Origin: Clostridia bacterium
GTDB taxonomy: Bacteria; Bacillota; Clostridia; DSM-8532
Assembly (NCBI GenBank): GCA_026418215.1
Contig: JAOABT010000629.1
Span: 1-9,817 of the forward strand
Length of the DNA: 9,817 bases
Direction of reading: 5' to 3'
The notes beneath the pieces are model-generated. The model ran no database searches, was not told where the DNA came from, and saw only the letters and a program-made list of their open reading frames with translations. The position numbers were made by a program, and so were the translations under genes. This document shows positions 1 through 6,993 of this stretch, in pieces (within the stretch, counting starts at the first letter, position 1; the number at the start of each line of letters is the position of its first letter).

Positions 1-80
1 ATCATATAGCTTGCAATTAACTTTTGGCCTTTGCTGAATGAAGCATATTTATCCTTCATTTCTTTAATAAGGTTTTCCAT
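1..80 (-). CDS. RpiR-family transcriptional regulator, N-terminal fragment
   Basis: Only the first 26 codons lie in the window and the gene continues past the left edge. The peptide begins MENLIKEMKDKYASFSKGQK and continues with LIASYM. This matches the start of the N-terminal helix-turn-helix domain of MurR/RpiR-type regulators (charged helix, then a 'lSksqklIAdYi' segment). In that family this HTH domain precedes a SIS sugar-phosphate-binding domain, which would lie outside the window. The ATG (78-80) has a GAGGTG ribosome binding site at 86-91. A possible -10 (TATAAA on the minus strand, 110-115) lies upstream. It is transcribed divergently from sigK. The regulated genes and effector cannot be inferred from this fragment. 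The family call rests on a short peptide. Confidence 0.65.
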   Translation of the reverse strand, partial: MENLIKEMKDKYASFSKGQKLIASYM

Positions 81-186
81 TTGTGCACCTCAAAAAATAC
101 TTTAGTACCTTTATAGGATATATTTTTGCAGGATAAAAATCAAGTTGTTGCAAAAAACTTTGGCTTTTCCATGTTTAAAGGGTGTG

Positions 187-216
187 TAGCATTTGTGTGT
201 CCCAATGCATATATTA
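187..216 (+). promoter_or_regulatory. Putative mother-cell sigma (sigma-E/sigma-K) promoter of sigK
   Basis: CATATATTA at 208-216 fits the sigma-K -10 consensus CATANNNTA exactly and is close to the sigma-E -10 (CATACAnT). GCATTT at 189-194, 13 bases upstream, resembles the sigma-E -35. The predicted start is about 20-25 bases before the sigK ATG. In Bacillus sigK is transcribed first by sigma-E and then by sigma-K itself, so a dual-type promoter would make sense. The assignment is by eye only. Confidence 0.35.
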
Positions 217-245
217 TTGTGGCAACAACGGTTGTGAGGTATGAT

Positions 246-941
246 ATGATCTTAACTTCCTTGCAAGAGCTCGTTACCAGATTCCTATCCCAATACCTGT
301 TCGCCGGCTTCATTACGGGGCCCCAATCCTTCCCGCACCCCCTCTCCGCCCAGGAAGAGCAGAAATATGTGGAGGATTGCAGGAATGGGGATGAAAACGC
401 GAGAAATATTCTCATTGAACACAATCTCCGTCTCGTTGCCCATGTTGCTCGAAAATACTCCGTTACCAATGCAGATTCAGACGACCTTATTTCCATTGGG
501 ACAATAGGATTGATAAAAGCTGTGTCAAGCTATGATCCTACCAAGGGAATACGCCTTGCGACCTATGCCGCGCGTTGTATTGAAAACGAGATTTTGATGC
601 ACCTCAGGGCCTCCAAAAAGCTACAAAATGAAATCTCCCTCAATGAGCCGCTGGGAACCGACAAAGAGGGCAATGAAATTGCATTGATTGACATTCTTGG
701 AAGCGAGGATGAGGAGGTTGATGAAAAGGTTGACCTCACCCAAAGAATCAAAAGGCTCTATGGTTTAATCAAAAGCGTTCTTGAAGGTCGGGAACAGGTG
801 ATCATCCGACTGCGCTACGGACTTTGCGGGGGGTGCGGCAAAACTCAGCGCGAGGTGGCCGAAAGCCTTGGCATTTCACGCTCTTATGTCTCCAGGATAG
901 AGAAAAAGGCCCTAAGCAAGCTCTACGAAGGGCTTAAGTAA
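246..941 (+). CDS. sigK: RNA polymerase sporulation sigma factor sigma-K (pro-sigma-K)
   Basis: This is the late mother-cell sigma factor of sporulation. It directs RNA polymerase to coat, cortex and spore-maturation genes after engulfment. The product is 231 aa, about the family's usual length. Residues 1-22 form a hydrophobic pro-sequence, and FPHPLS at 29-34 matches the conserved FPQPLS just after the Bacillus cleavage site. Region 2 spans about 55-122, with LIEHNLRLVAH, DDLISIGTIGLIKAV and LATYAARCIENEILMHLR, the last being the -10-binding segment. Region 4.2 is the helix-turn-helix at 199-226 (TQREVAESLGISRSYVSRIE). The open frame extends upstream to 126, but the ATG at 246 is preferred: it has GAGGT (236-240) five bases upstream and gives a normal pro-sequence. 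The gene is uninterrupted, with no skin-type element. The pro-sequence implies activation by a SpoIVFB-like intramembrane protease, which is not in this window. Confidence 0.95.
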   Translation: MILTSLQELVTRFLSQYLFAGFITGPQSFPHPLSAQEEQKYVEDCRNGDENARNILIEHNLRLVAHVARKYSVTNADSDDLISIGTIGLIKAVSSYDPTKGIRLATYAARCIENEILMHLRASKKLQNEISLNEPLGTDKEGNEIALIDILGSEDEEVDEKVDLTQRIKRLYGLIKSVLEGREQVIIRLRYGLCGGCGKTQREVAESLGISRSYVSRIEKKALSKLYEGLK

Positions 942-962
942 GCATGTTTTATATCTTTTAAC

Positions 963-994
963 GGGGGAATTGAAAGCCAAAGGTTTATTCCCCC
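963..994 (+). terminator. Hairpin after sigK, probable weak terminator
   Basis: GGGGGAAT (963-970) pairs perfectly with ATTCCCCC (987-994) around a 16-base loop, 21 bases after the sigK stop. The stem is strong, but only a mixed CTCTTAT tract follows instead of a U-run, so termination may be partial. Confidence 0.5.
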
Positions 995-1149
995 TCTTAT
1001 AACCCTACTGATCTTGGCCTGACGGACAAGCATGCCTGGAATTCATGAATAATAAGGAAAAGCCAGGCCTATCTCCTTTTGCTTTACCTCTATTATGAAG
1101 CTTTAGGCAGCATCAGGCTTTCACAGGAACAGATGTTTACTAGCTTCAA

Positions 1150-1188
1150 CAACGAAGGCACTCACATGGTATGAGTGCCTTTTCGTTG
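1150..1188 (+). terminator. Strong intrinsic-terminator-like hairpin, possibly bidirectional
   Basis: CAACGAA-GGCACTCA (1150-1164) pairs with TGAGTGCC-TT-TTCGTTG (1172-1188) around a 7-base loop. The inner 8-bp GC-containing stem is followed by TTTT (1180-1183). On the minus strand the same stem sits about 80 bases after the ytvI stop, so it may stop transcription from both sides. On the plus strand it lies far from sigK and may serve as a second terminator or as the end of an unknown transcript. Confidence 0.6.
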
Positions 1189-1266
1189 CAATATTCGAAT
1201 CAGGTTATGAGGATGTCATGTACCGCTAAGCATTAATGTTCCATACCTGTGACGTCAAGCCATAAA

Positions 1267-2433
1267 CTACGCAGGCGGCTGCTTATTATCAGCCTTTTTG
1301 TTGTCGGGTGTTGCGGCATCGGTCGCCAGCACAACCCTTCCCCGGGACCGAAAATTACGTTCAAACCAGTTTTTGAAGGTCTCGGCCTTCAAAAGCCCTT
1401 CTACGATATATTTGAGCACCACCACAGACAATGGCCCCACAAACATACCTAACACGCCCAGCACCTGCAAGCCTATATACATTCCAAACAAGGTGAACAA
1501 AGGATGGACGCCGATCTGCTGTCCGACAATCTTAGGCTCAATGAGCTGTCTGACCAACAGGATGATGATATCCAGCAAGAGAATGGACAGACCCAGCTTG
1601 GTGTGCCCGCCAATCAGGCTGATAACGGCCCAAGGGACAAGCACTGAGCCTGCCCCCAGAATAGGCAGCACATCTACCAGCGCAATAATTAGCGCAATGA
1701 GAAGGGCATTTTCAACGCCAATAATCAGAAGGCCTACCAAAAGCTCCGAGAAAGTAATGCTCATGAGTATGAGCTGGGCCTTAAGCCACCCGAATAAAGC
1801 CACAAATATGTTATTTGCAATATTTCTGGTGCTCTTGAGCCAATCTGAAGGGATCTGTCCATCCAGAAACCTCATGATCAGGTGCTTGTCGCTGGACATA
1901 AAATAGGTGGCCAGAATGGTAACCAGAATGAAGATCAACACCTGGGGCAGCGAGAAGGCGACCTGAAAAGGAACCTGGGCCAGATCAACTATTGGCTTCA
2001 AAAGATTTTGAAGGTTGCTTGTCAGGTTCTTAACGGCATTATTGATGACATCGGTGACCTCTGGCGGCAATTGTATATAAATGCCGTTCACCTTATCCAT
2101 AATCGAATTGAAGAACTTAGTGACGCTGTCGGTGTTGATTTGAAGGCTTAAATAGACACTCGTAATTTCTCTTATGAGTCTCGAGATCAGAAAATAACAA
2201 ACAGAGGTAATGGAGCCTAGAACCACCAGTATAGAAAAGGCAGTGCCTATTTTACGCGGAATGCGAACCCTTTTTTCAAGAAGCTTGACCAAAGGCTCGA
2301 TAAGCGAAGCAAAAAAGTACGCTACAATAAAAGGAACGATATACTTGCCTACCTTAAAAAATAAAAAGACTAAAAGAATCAGCAGGGCAACCTTTAGGAT
2401 AACAAAAACCACCCTTTTAAGCCCATCATGCAT
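1267..2433 (-). CDS. ytvI: AI-2E family membrane protein, YtvI-like sporulation protein
   Basis: The product is a 388-aa polytopic membrane protein of the AI-2E (PerM/TqsA) superfamily. Two hydrophobic helices lie at the N-terminus and one or two near residues 60-85. A soluble segment at about 95-165 follows, then a block of about five membrane spans. Family signatures are the DVLPILGAGSVLVPW segment and the EPKIVGQQIGVHPL motif, followed by the Gly-rich VLGMFVGP span. Architecture and the sporulating context point to the YtvI subgroup, a conserved sporulation integral membrane protein of unknown transport substrate. I infer that subgroup rather than see it. The frame extends to 2520, but ATG 2433 has a near-ideal GGAGG (2440-2444) six bases upstream. 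The last 25 or so residues are Ala/Lys/Asn-rich and probably disordered. It lies 157 bases downstream of thpR on the same strand and may have its own promoter. Confidence 0.82.
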   Translation of the reverse strand: MHDGLKRVVFVILKVALLILLVFLFFKVGKYIVPFIVAYFFASLIEPLVKLLEKRVRIPRKIGTAFSILVVLGSITSVCYFLISRLIREITSVYLSLQINTDSVTKFFNSIMDKVNGIYIQLPPEVTDVINNAVKNLTSNLQNLLKPIVDLAQVPFQVAFSLPQVLIFILVTILATYFMSSDKHLIMRFLDGQIPSDWLKSTRNIANNIFVALFGWLKAQLILMSITFSELLVGLLIIGVENALLIALIIALVDVLPILGAGSVLVPWAVISLIGGHTKLGLSILLLDIIILLVRQLIEPKIVGQQIGVHPLFTLFGMYIGLQVLGVLGMFVGPLSVVVLKYIVEGLLKAETFKNWFERNFRSRGRVVLATDAATPDNKKADNKQPPA

Positions 2434-2564
2434 AAGGAACCTCCGGGTTTTTTTAGCAAAATGATAGAACAAACAGCCTATTAGCCGCTTCCTATTTTCA
2501 ATCCTATATTGGCTTGTCATGAAGTCATACGTTGCACTTATCAGATTGTTTACTGGTTGACACT

Positions 2565-2587
2565 ATTCTATGAAGACATTTTAGAAT
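2565..2587. repeat. AT-rich inverted repeat between thpR and ytvI
   Basis: ATTCTA (2565-2570) and TAGAAT (2582-2587) form 6-bp perfect arms around an 11-base loop, just after the thpR stop on the minus strand. No U-run follows, so it is not a convincing terminator. It could be a small operator or chance. Confidence 0.25.
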
Positions 2588-2590
2588 CAT

Positions 2591-3127
2591 TCAAGTTTTA
2601 AAGGGCTGAAAAACCCGCTGTATATAGGTGAGCTTTCCTGCAACACGGGTGCTTTCCATGAGAGAAAGCCCTCTTGCGGCAAAACTGATAGGTGACTTAA
2701 GACCGGGCTCAGGTAAACCGTTTGGGGCCAATGCCTCCCGAACCAGCGTGATATGCGGTGAATAATGCTTTTCCTTAAGGCCCGGAAGAATGGGATCAAG
2801 CGCGTTCTCCACATTCCGATGAAGTAAGAGCAGGGGCTCGCTTGGCTTGAGACCGTTCCACAGAATCATTTTATTCCCTTTATTAAATTTACCAAAGGAA
2901 TCCAGGCTTAAAACAAAGGAATGGTGTTCGTTGGCAACAGATTTCACCACGGACCCTACCTTTTCGTAGACAACAGGGTCAATTTCGCCAAGAAATTTGA
3001 CTGTAAGATGAAGGTTTTCAGGGTGGCTGTAATTGCCGGTTACTCCCTTGCTGCGAAGAAGCTCTTGCACACCTTTAAAGTAACCTTTCATCATCTCATC
3101 GAATTCAATGGCCAAAAAGGCTCTCAT
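2591..3127 (-). CDS. thpR: RNA 2',3'-cyclic phosphodiesterase (LigT/ThpR, 2H family)
   Basis: This is a 178-aa cytoplasmic enzyme of the 2H phosphoesterase superfamily, at the normal length for ThpR. The family hydrolyses 2',3'-cyclic phosphate RNA ends to 2'-phosphates and can ligate tRNA half-molecules in vitro; the physiological substrate is unclear. Both catalytic motifs are present: HLTVKFLGE with His40 and Thr42, and HITLVRE with His125 and Thr127. The N-terminus MRAFLAIEF is the standard first strand of the fold. The ATG at 3125-3127 has AAGGGG (3136-3141) eight bases upstream. It lies just downstream of the iscSU terminator, with no obvious promoter in the short gap, so read-through from the Fe-S operon may contribute to expression. 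Confidence 0.92.
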   Translation of the reverse strand: MRAFLAIEFDEMMKGYFKGVQELLRSKGVTGNYSHPENLHLTVKFLGEIDPVVYEKVGSVVKSVANEHHSFVLSLDSFGKFNKGNKMILWNGLKPSEPLLLLHRNVENALDPILPGLKEKHYSPHITLVREALAPNGLPEPGLKSPISFAARGLSLMESTRVAGKLTYIQRVFQPFKT

Positions 3128-3162
3128 CCACCATTCCCCTTCTTTGTCGCCTCTTCAAGCAG

Positions 3163-3201
3163 AAAAGCCTGGTAGCTCAATTTTCTTGTGTCATACCAGG
3201 C
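3163..3201 (-). terminator. Intrinsic terminator of the iscS-iscU operon
   Basis: Read on the minus strand, GCCTGGTA (3201-3194) pairs perfectly with TACCAGGC (3174-3167) over a 19-base loop. TTTTCT (3166-3161) follows directly. It starts 24 bases after the IscU stop and lies before thpR. Confidence 0.75.
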
Positions 3202-3224
3202 CTAAACGCGATGTCCATTAGGTT

Positions 3225-3689
3225 TTATTCGTCGTCCTCTTCAAATTCGCCGTGAGCATGTCCATGAGCACCACAGCCTTGACAACAGCCATTGCAGTTT
3301 TCATACAGCATATCCTCAGTGAGACCGTTCTTGGCTTTGTAATCCTGCAAAGCGGCTGCAATTGCTTCTTCAGCCAAAACCGAGCAATGGACCTTGGCAG
3401 GCGGCAATCCGTCAAGAGCCTCCATAACGGCCTTATTGGTAATCTGCTCTGCCTCCTTGATGGTCTTTCCGATCAGCATCTCTGTCGCCATGCTGCTGGT
3501 TGCCACAGCCGCACCACAGCCAAAGGTCTTGAATTTTGCATCCTTGATAATGCCATCCTCAATCTTGAGGTACATTTTCATAATGTCACCGCACTTGGCG
3601 TTGCCAACCTGTCCTACACCGTCTGCGTTCTCTATTTCTCCCACGTTGCGGGGATTTGAAAAATGATCCATAACCTTTTCACTATACAT
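3225..3689 (-). CDS. iscU: IscU/NifU-like Fe-S cluster assembly scaffold with Cys/His-rich tail
   Basis: This is the scaffold on which [2Fe-2S] and [4Fe-4S] clusters are built from sulfur delivered by the adjacent desulfurase. The 154-aa product carries the three conserved scaffold cysteines: Cys33 in AKCGD, Cys58 in FGCGAAVA and Cys102 in KVHCSVLAEEAI. Asp35 and His101 are also present. ATG 3687-3689 (MYSEKVMDHF) is chosen because homologues begin there and GGGAG lies about ten bases upstream. A GTG at 3698, overlapping the desulfurase stop as GTGA, is the alternative and would add three residues. The C-terminus extends beyond the E. coli IscU fold as a tail (about 129-154) with four Cys and three His, ending in an acidic EFEEDDE. 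The tail may bind metal; that is inference. The neighbouring desulfurase makes function certain at the pathway level. Confidence 0.93.
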   Translation of the reverse strand: MYSEKVMDHFSNPRNVGEIENADGVGQVGNAKCGDIMKMYLKIEDGIIKDAKFKTFGCGAAVATSSMATEMLIGKTIKEAEQITNKAVMEALDGLPPAKVHCSVLAEEAIAAALQDYKAKNGLTEDMLYENCNGCCQGCGAHGHAHGEFEEDDE

Positions 3690-3694
3690 TTTAT

Positions 3695-4879
3695 TCACTC
3701 TCCCTTGATAAAGTCTTCATATAATGGGGACATATTGCGAAGCTTGGTGATGATCTCGCTCAGGCTGTCGACCATGTAATCGACATCCTCCTCGGTGTTG
3801 ACTTCACCGAAGGAGAGACGCAGTGAACCATGAGCGATTTCATGGGGAAGGCCGATGGCCAGGAGCACGTGCGACGGGTCTAAAGAACCCGAGGTGCAGG
3901 CCGAGCCGCTTGAGGCCTTAATCCCCTTCATATCGAGCATCAGGAGGACCGATTCGCCCTCGACAAAACGGAAGGACACATTGAGGTTTCCAGGAAGTCT
4001 CTTTTCAGGGTGTCCGTTTAAGCGGATATGAGGAATTTTCTCTGATATTCCTTTATAGGCTCTATCCCTTAAGCTCTTAAGCTTTTCATAATGGGCATCC
4101 AAATTTTTAGTGGCCAGCTCAAGGGCCTTTGCAAAGCCCACGATGCCCGGTACGTTTTCAGTTCCCGCGCGGCGGTTGCGCTCTTGGTGACCGCCGTGAA
4201 TAAGGCTTTCAATCTTCACACCCTTACGCATGTAAAGGATGCCGGTTCCCTTCGGTCCATAAAACTTATGGCCTGAGATGGAAAGAAGGTCTACACCAAG
4301 CTCCCGGACATTGATGGCAATGTTTCCGGCAGCCTGGACGGCGTCGCTGTGAAACAATACGCCATGCTTTTTGCAGACAGCTCCTATCTCCTTGATGGGC
4401 TGTATGGTTCCAATTTCATTGTTGGCCATCATAATGGTGACAAGAATCGTATCAGGGCGTATGGCCTTATCCACGTCCTCAGGGTTTACGAGCCCCTCTG
4501 CATCAACGGGTAAAAAGGTAATGTCATAGCCTTCCTTTTTTAAGTATTCACAGGTAGACATGACTGCGGGATGCTCTATATTCGAGGTAATAATATGCTT
4601 GCCTTTTTTACGGAGAGCTGCTGCCGCACCCTTGATGGCCCAGTTGTCCGACTCGGTGCCTGAACCTGTAAAATAAATCTCAGAGGGCTCAGCGGCGCCA
4701 ATTGCTTGGGCTACGGAAGCTCTTGCGTCTTCAACAGCCTTTCTGTTGGATCGGCCTATGGAATAAATTGAAGAGGCATTGCCGTATTCCTGGGTAAAAT
4801 AGGGCAGCATGGCTTCCAATACCTCAGGCTTCACATAGGTTGTTGCTGCGTGATCAAAATATATAACCTGCTTTTGCAT
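3695..4879 (-). CDS. iscS: Cysteine desulfurase (IscS/NifS, class V aminotransferase fold)
   Basis: This is a PLP enzyme that converts L-cysteine to alanine and a protein-bound persulfide, supplying sulfur to the IscU-type scaffold encoded next. The 394-aa product has the N-terminal YFDHAATT motif, EHPAV with His103, [10 protein letters not shown], and HSDAVQ with Asp179, which contacts the PLP ring. Lys205 in [10 protein letters not shown] forms the Schiff base. The catalytic loop is [10 protein letters not shown] with Cys328. The frame can be opened from a TTG at 4933, but ATG 4877-4879 places the conserved motif where homologues have it and has AAGGA (4888-4892) eight bases upstream. It abuts iscU with the stop-start nearly overlapping, implying translational coupling. 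No iscR-type regulator gene precedes it. A Crp/Fnr-type palindrome lies in its upstream region. NifS and IscS are hard to separate by sequence alone. Confidence 0.95.
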   Translation of the reverse strand: MQKQVIYFDHAATTYVKPEVLEAMLPYFTQEYGNASSIYSIGRSNRKAVEDARASVAQAIGAAEPSEIYFTGSGTESDNWAIKGAAAALRKKGKHIITSNIEHPAVMSTCEYLKKEGYDITFLPVDAEGLVNPEDVDKAIRPDTILVTIMMANNEIGTIQPIKEIGAVCKKHGVLFHSDAVQAAGNIAINVRELGVDLLSISGHKFYGPKGTGILYMRKGVKIESLIHGGHQERNRRAGTENVPGIVGFAKALELATKNLDAHYEKLKSLRDRAYKGISEKIPHIRLNGHPEKRLPGNLNVSFRFVEGESVLLMLDMKGIKASSGSACTSGSLDPSHVLLAIGLPHEIAHGSLRLSFGEVNTEEDVDYMVDSLSEIITKLRNMSPLYEDFIKGE

Positions 4880-4913
4880 GCGAATCGTCCTTTCTCTGGT
4901 TTTCTCGTAAACA

Positions 4914-4956
4914 AGTCTAGCATTGTAAGGCAATGGATAATGTGATTTAAATCACA
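4914..4956 (-). promoter_or_regulatory. Upstream region of iscS with Crp/Fnr-type operator TGTGA-N6-TCACA
   Basis: TGTGATTTAAATCACA (4941-4956) is a perfect 16-bp palindrome with half-sites TGTGA/TCACA separated by six bases. This is the consensus of E. coli Crp and also of Bacillus Fnr and related Firmicute regulators. It lies 62-77 bases before the iscS ATG. Downstream on the minus strand are TACAAT (4922-4927) and TAGACT (4914-4919) as -10 candidates. A start near 4907, implied by TAGACT, would put the palindrome centre at -41.5, the usual class II activator position. TACAAT would put it near -34. Which -10 is used cannot be decided by eye. Confidence 0.6.
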
Positions 4957-5031
4957 ATAAACTAAAATCAGCTAAAAGTATTATGCCGCTTATAACCAAT
5001 TTCAAAACCATTGCCTCTTTAATTCTATATT

Positions 5032-5063
5032 AAAAAAGCAATCAGCCCTAAGCCAATTGCCTT
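5032..5063 (-). terminator. Intrinsic terminator after the methyltransferase
   Basis: On the minus strand AAGGCAAT (5063-5056) pairs with ATTGCTTT (5042-5035), one G-U pair, around a 13-base loop. The T-run continues to 5032. It lies about 36 bases after the methyltransferase stop and separates that gene from iscS. Confidence 0.65.
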
Positions 5064-5098
5064 AATGAACAAATTTTATTAAGAGGTACAAAATAAGT

Positions 5099-5875
5099 TT
5101 AGGCGATATGAAGCCTTCCCGCATAAGCCTCTGTTTCGTAGCGCATGGTAATCCTACCTGAATCGTGATAAAGCTCAAACAATGCTTTCAGGTCCTCAAT
5201 CATGTCATCATAACCCGGTTCTCCCGGCATTGGAATGCAAGAATCTGAAAGGAGCTTGCCCTTGAGGCCTTCAAAATCGAAGGTCTGCTGATTGGGAAGA
5301 GACAACACAGAATAACAGCCTGAACCAAAAAATCTCGATGCCTCGACCTCCGAAAGCTTATTAAAAGCGCTGTTGCTGCTGTCCAGCATATACCTTTGAA
5401 TGAGCTTTTCGTACTCTGACGCAAATTCGTCGCTCTCAACAGCACGTCGATTCCAAATCAGCGTAACAGTGCCGTTTGTTTTCAAAATACGTGTAAATTC
5501 TTTTCGGCATGAAGGCATATCAAACCAGTGAAAAGACTGGGCGCATGCGATATGATGGACAGAATGATCTGGAAGAGTAGTATTTTCGGCTGCGCCCTTA
5601 ATGGCCACAAACCGCTGGAATTCATCGCAAAGTAGACGCTCGGAGGTCTCGCGCATGGTGTCGTCGGGCTCAATAGCAACAACCCTGCTCCCCCGCTCCA
5701 ACAGCAGCCGGCTGAATAAACCAGTGCCCGAACCGATATCCGCGATGATGGATTCTCTAGAAAAACCGCCTTCATTGTAAAGGAAATCGATAAGCCTTTT
5801 TGGATAGCCCGGCCGATAACGGACATAATTTTCTACCCTGCCTGTATAACGTTCAAAGCCGCATCTGGACATCAT
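5099..5875 (-). CDS. Class I SAM-dependent methyltransferase (Methyltransf_11 type)
   Basis: This is a 258-aa predicted cytoplasmic methyltransferase with a Rossmann-like fold. Motif I, which binds the SAM methionine, is IADIGSGTGLFS at 44-55. The acidic residue ending strand beta2, which binds the ribose hydroxyls, is Glu69 in VVAIEPD. The HIACAQSFHWFD segment near 107-118 corresponds to motif post-II/III of this group. The N-terminus, FERYTGRVENYVRYRPGYP, is typical of a family of uncharacterised enzymes annotated 'class I SAM-dependent methyltransferase'. The substrate is unknown; small molecules are the usual targets of this subgroup. ATG 5873-5875 has AAGGGTG (5883-5889) seven bases upstream, though a second ATG follows immediately. 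It has its own promoter and terminator and is therefore monocistronic. It is divergent from the TVP38-family gene. Confidence 0.88.
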   Translation of the reverse strand: MMSRCGFERYTGRVENYVRYRPGYPKRLIDFLYNEGGFSRESIIADIGSGTGLFSRLLLERGSRVVAIEPDDTMRETSERLLCDEFQRFVAIKGAAENTTLPDHSVHHIACAQSFHWFDMPSCRKEFTRILKTNGTVTLIWNRRAVESDEFASEYEKLIQRYMLDSSNSAFNKLSEVEASRFFGSGCYSVLSLPNQQTFDFEGLKGKLLSDSCIPMPGEPGYDDMIEDLKALFELYHDSGRITMRYETEAYAGRLHIA

Positions 5876-5925
5876 TTCACTTCACCCTTACCGCTGCCGT
5901 TTTTGCTTTTGTAGTGCTTGATAGC

Positions 5926-5953
5926 ATTATACCATATCTTGCATGCTTGTCAT
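5926..5953 (-). promoter_or_regulatory. Sigma-A promoter of the methyltransferase gene
   Basis: On the minus strand ATGACA (5953-5948) serves as -35 with 5 of 6 consensus bases. It is spaced 16 bases from a perfect TATAAT (5931-5926), which is preceded by TGG, giving an extended -10. The predicted leader is about 45 bases and ends in the AAGGGTG ribosome binding site. Confidence 0.7.
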
Positions 5954-6039
5954 TTATTGCCTGCATATTTATGGAAGATACGCAGCTCTCTAAGGCGGAA
6001 GCCAGGAAAATTACCCTGCCTGTTAATGCATGAAAGCAT

Positions 6040-6067
6040 TTGCTTCACTTACCTGTCATGGTATAAT
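6040..6067 (+). promoter_or_regulatory. Sigma-A promoter of the TVP38-family gene
   Basis: A perfect TATAAT at 6062-6067 is preceded by TGG (6059-6061), giving an extended -10. TTGCTT at 6040-6045, 16 bases upstream, is a weak -35. A small inverted repeat AATGC (6025-6029) / GCATT (6036-6040) touches the -35 and might be a regulator site. The predicted start near 6074 gives a leader of about 28 bases. Confidence 0.6.
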
Positions 6068-6101
6068 GATACAGATTATTTGTCGTTCCAAGGGTAAAAG
6101 T

Positions 6102-6833
6102 ATGTTGGGAAAACTAAAACAGGAGCTATCCATGCTGTTCAAAAATAAGACCAAGTTGAAATATATTCTGGGAATCACGGCTGCGGTTGTTCTGATGGTG
6201 GTTTTGACAATCCTTCTGACACCGGCCGTCACTGAGCTTGTCAGCGACCCCAAGCATTTTGAAGGGTTTATTCATTCCTATGGAAACCTCAGCATTCTTG
6301 TCTTTCTTGGGTTTCAAATTCTCCAAGTCGTCATCGCAGCCATCCCCGGTGAATTTATTCAAATAGCCGGCGGCTATATCTTCGGTTCCATCATGGGGAC
6401 AGTCTATTCCGTAATGGGTATTTTGATTGGTGCAGTCATTGCTTTTTTTGCGGCCAGGTTTTTGGGTGTAAAGCTCGTCAGCAAGCTCCTGTCTGAAAAG
6501 AGCGTGGAGAAATTTAATTTTCTATTGAATACGCGAAAATCTGAAATTATTATATTTGTTTTATTCCTGATTCCGGGGTTACCCAAGGATATTCTGGTCT
6601 ATATTGCAGGGCTTTCACCCATTAAGCCCTTACGTTTTTTCTCCATCTATACGGTGGCACGGCTGCCGGGGCTCGTCGGCTCTTCGATCATCGGTGCCAA
6701 TATACAAAGTCAGAACTATCTTGTGGCCATCATCGTTTTCATCGTTTCCTGCTTGTTGTTCTTTGGTGGGCTTTTAGCTCGCGAGCTCATTCTGAATAAG
6801 CTCAAAAGCCACAGCCACCAGGATGAAGCTTAG
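6102..6833 (+). CDS. TVP38/TMEM64 family membrane protein (VTT domain, DedA superfamily)
   Basis: This is a 243-aa inner-membrane protein of the VTT (SNARE-associated/DedA-like) group. A short basic N-terminus precedes the first span (about 20-40). A periplasmic-type segment follows, then the VTT domain. Its signatures are PGEFIQIAGGYIFG, which forms a re-entrant Gly-rich segment, IGAVIAFFAARFLG, the IPGLPKDILVYIAGLS motif, and ARLPGLVGSSIIGA with its conserved Arg-x-Pro. A final span and a basic, His-containing tail end the protein. Members are linked to lipid flipping or membrane homeostasis, but the role of this one is unknown. The frame is open from 6030, but that start would precede the promoter. 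ATG 6102 (AAGGG at 6090-6094) and ATG 6132 (AGGAG at 6121-6125) both have good ribosome sites, so the start could be 30 bases later. Confidence 0.88.
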   Translation: MLGKLKQELSMLFKNKTKLKYILGITAAVVLMVVLTILLTPAVTELVSDPKHFEGFIHSYGNLSILVFLGFQILQVVIAAIPGEFIQIAGGYIFGSIMGTVYSVMGILIGAVIAFFAARFLGVKLVSKLLSEKSVEKFNFLLNTRKSEIIIFVLFLIPGLPKDILVYIAGLSPIKPLRFFSIYTVARLPGLVGSSIIGANIQSQNYLVAIIVFIVSCLLFFGGLLARELILNKLKSHSHQDEA

Positions 6834-6939
6834 GTATTTTTCCGAAGTCTTCTAGCTTTTAGTGTATTGGATAACCGTAGCTCGAGCATAAGGCCTTTTT
6901 GCGATGAGGTTCCCGCTTTTTATAGCTTTAGCCGTATCA

Positions 6940-6955
6940 GTGCTGTTTAAAGCAC
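6940..6955 (+). repeat. Short repeat copy A (also a small hairpin)
   Basis: GTGCTGTTTAAAGC (6940-6953) recurs exactly at 7703-7716, in the same orientation on the other side of mscL, and both copies have CCGTA two to three bases upstream. Here the sequence also forms a 5-bp hairpin (GTGCT/AGCAC). Confidence 0.4.
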
Positions 6956-6993
6956 ATAAAGGTGCATCAACACGTTTTTATGTCCTTAAGATC

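Larger units (their letters stand above)
942..1266. other. Gene-free region with three hairpins between sigK and ytvI
   Basis: This convergent region between the ends of sigK (+) and the ytvI-like gene (-) holds no credible reading frame. It contains the 963-994 hairpin, a loose inverted repeat GCCTGG (1034-1039) / CCAGGC (1063-1068), and the strong hairpin at 1150-1188. I recognise no tRNA, riboswitch or insertion-sequence remnant. A small RNA ending at the 1150-1188 hairpin is possible but unproven. Confidence 0.5.

Noticed and set aside
97..106. TACTTTAGTA near-palindrome before the RpiR gene as an operator
   Set aside because: The arms are only four bases in AT-rich DNA, too short to separate from chance.
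126..245. Upstream extension of sigK by 40 codons
   Set aside because: It starts at a non-ATG codon without a ribosome site, spans the probable promoter, and would bury the pro-sequence.
1298..1906. Plus-strand frame of 202 codons opposite ytvI
   Set aside because: It is antisense to a well-supported membrane protein, with a composition typical of a shadow frame.
2565..2572. CATAGAAT on the minus strand as a sigma-E -10 for ytvI
   Set aside because: It is one mismatch from consensus but has no convincing -35, lies about 130 bases from the start codon and overlaps an inverted repeat.
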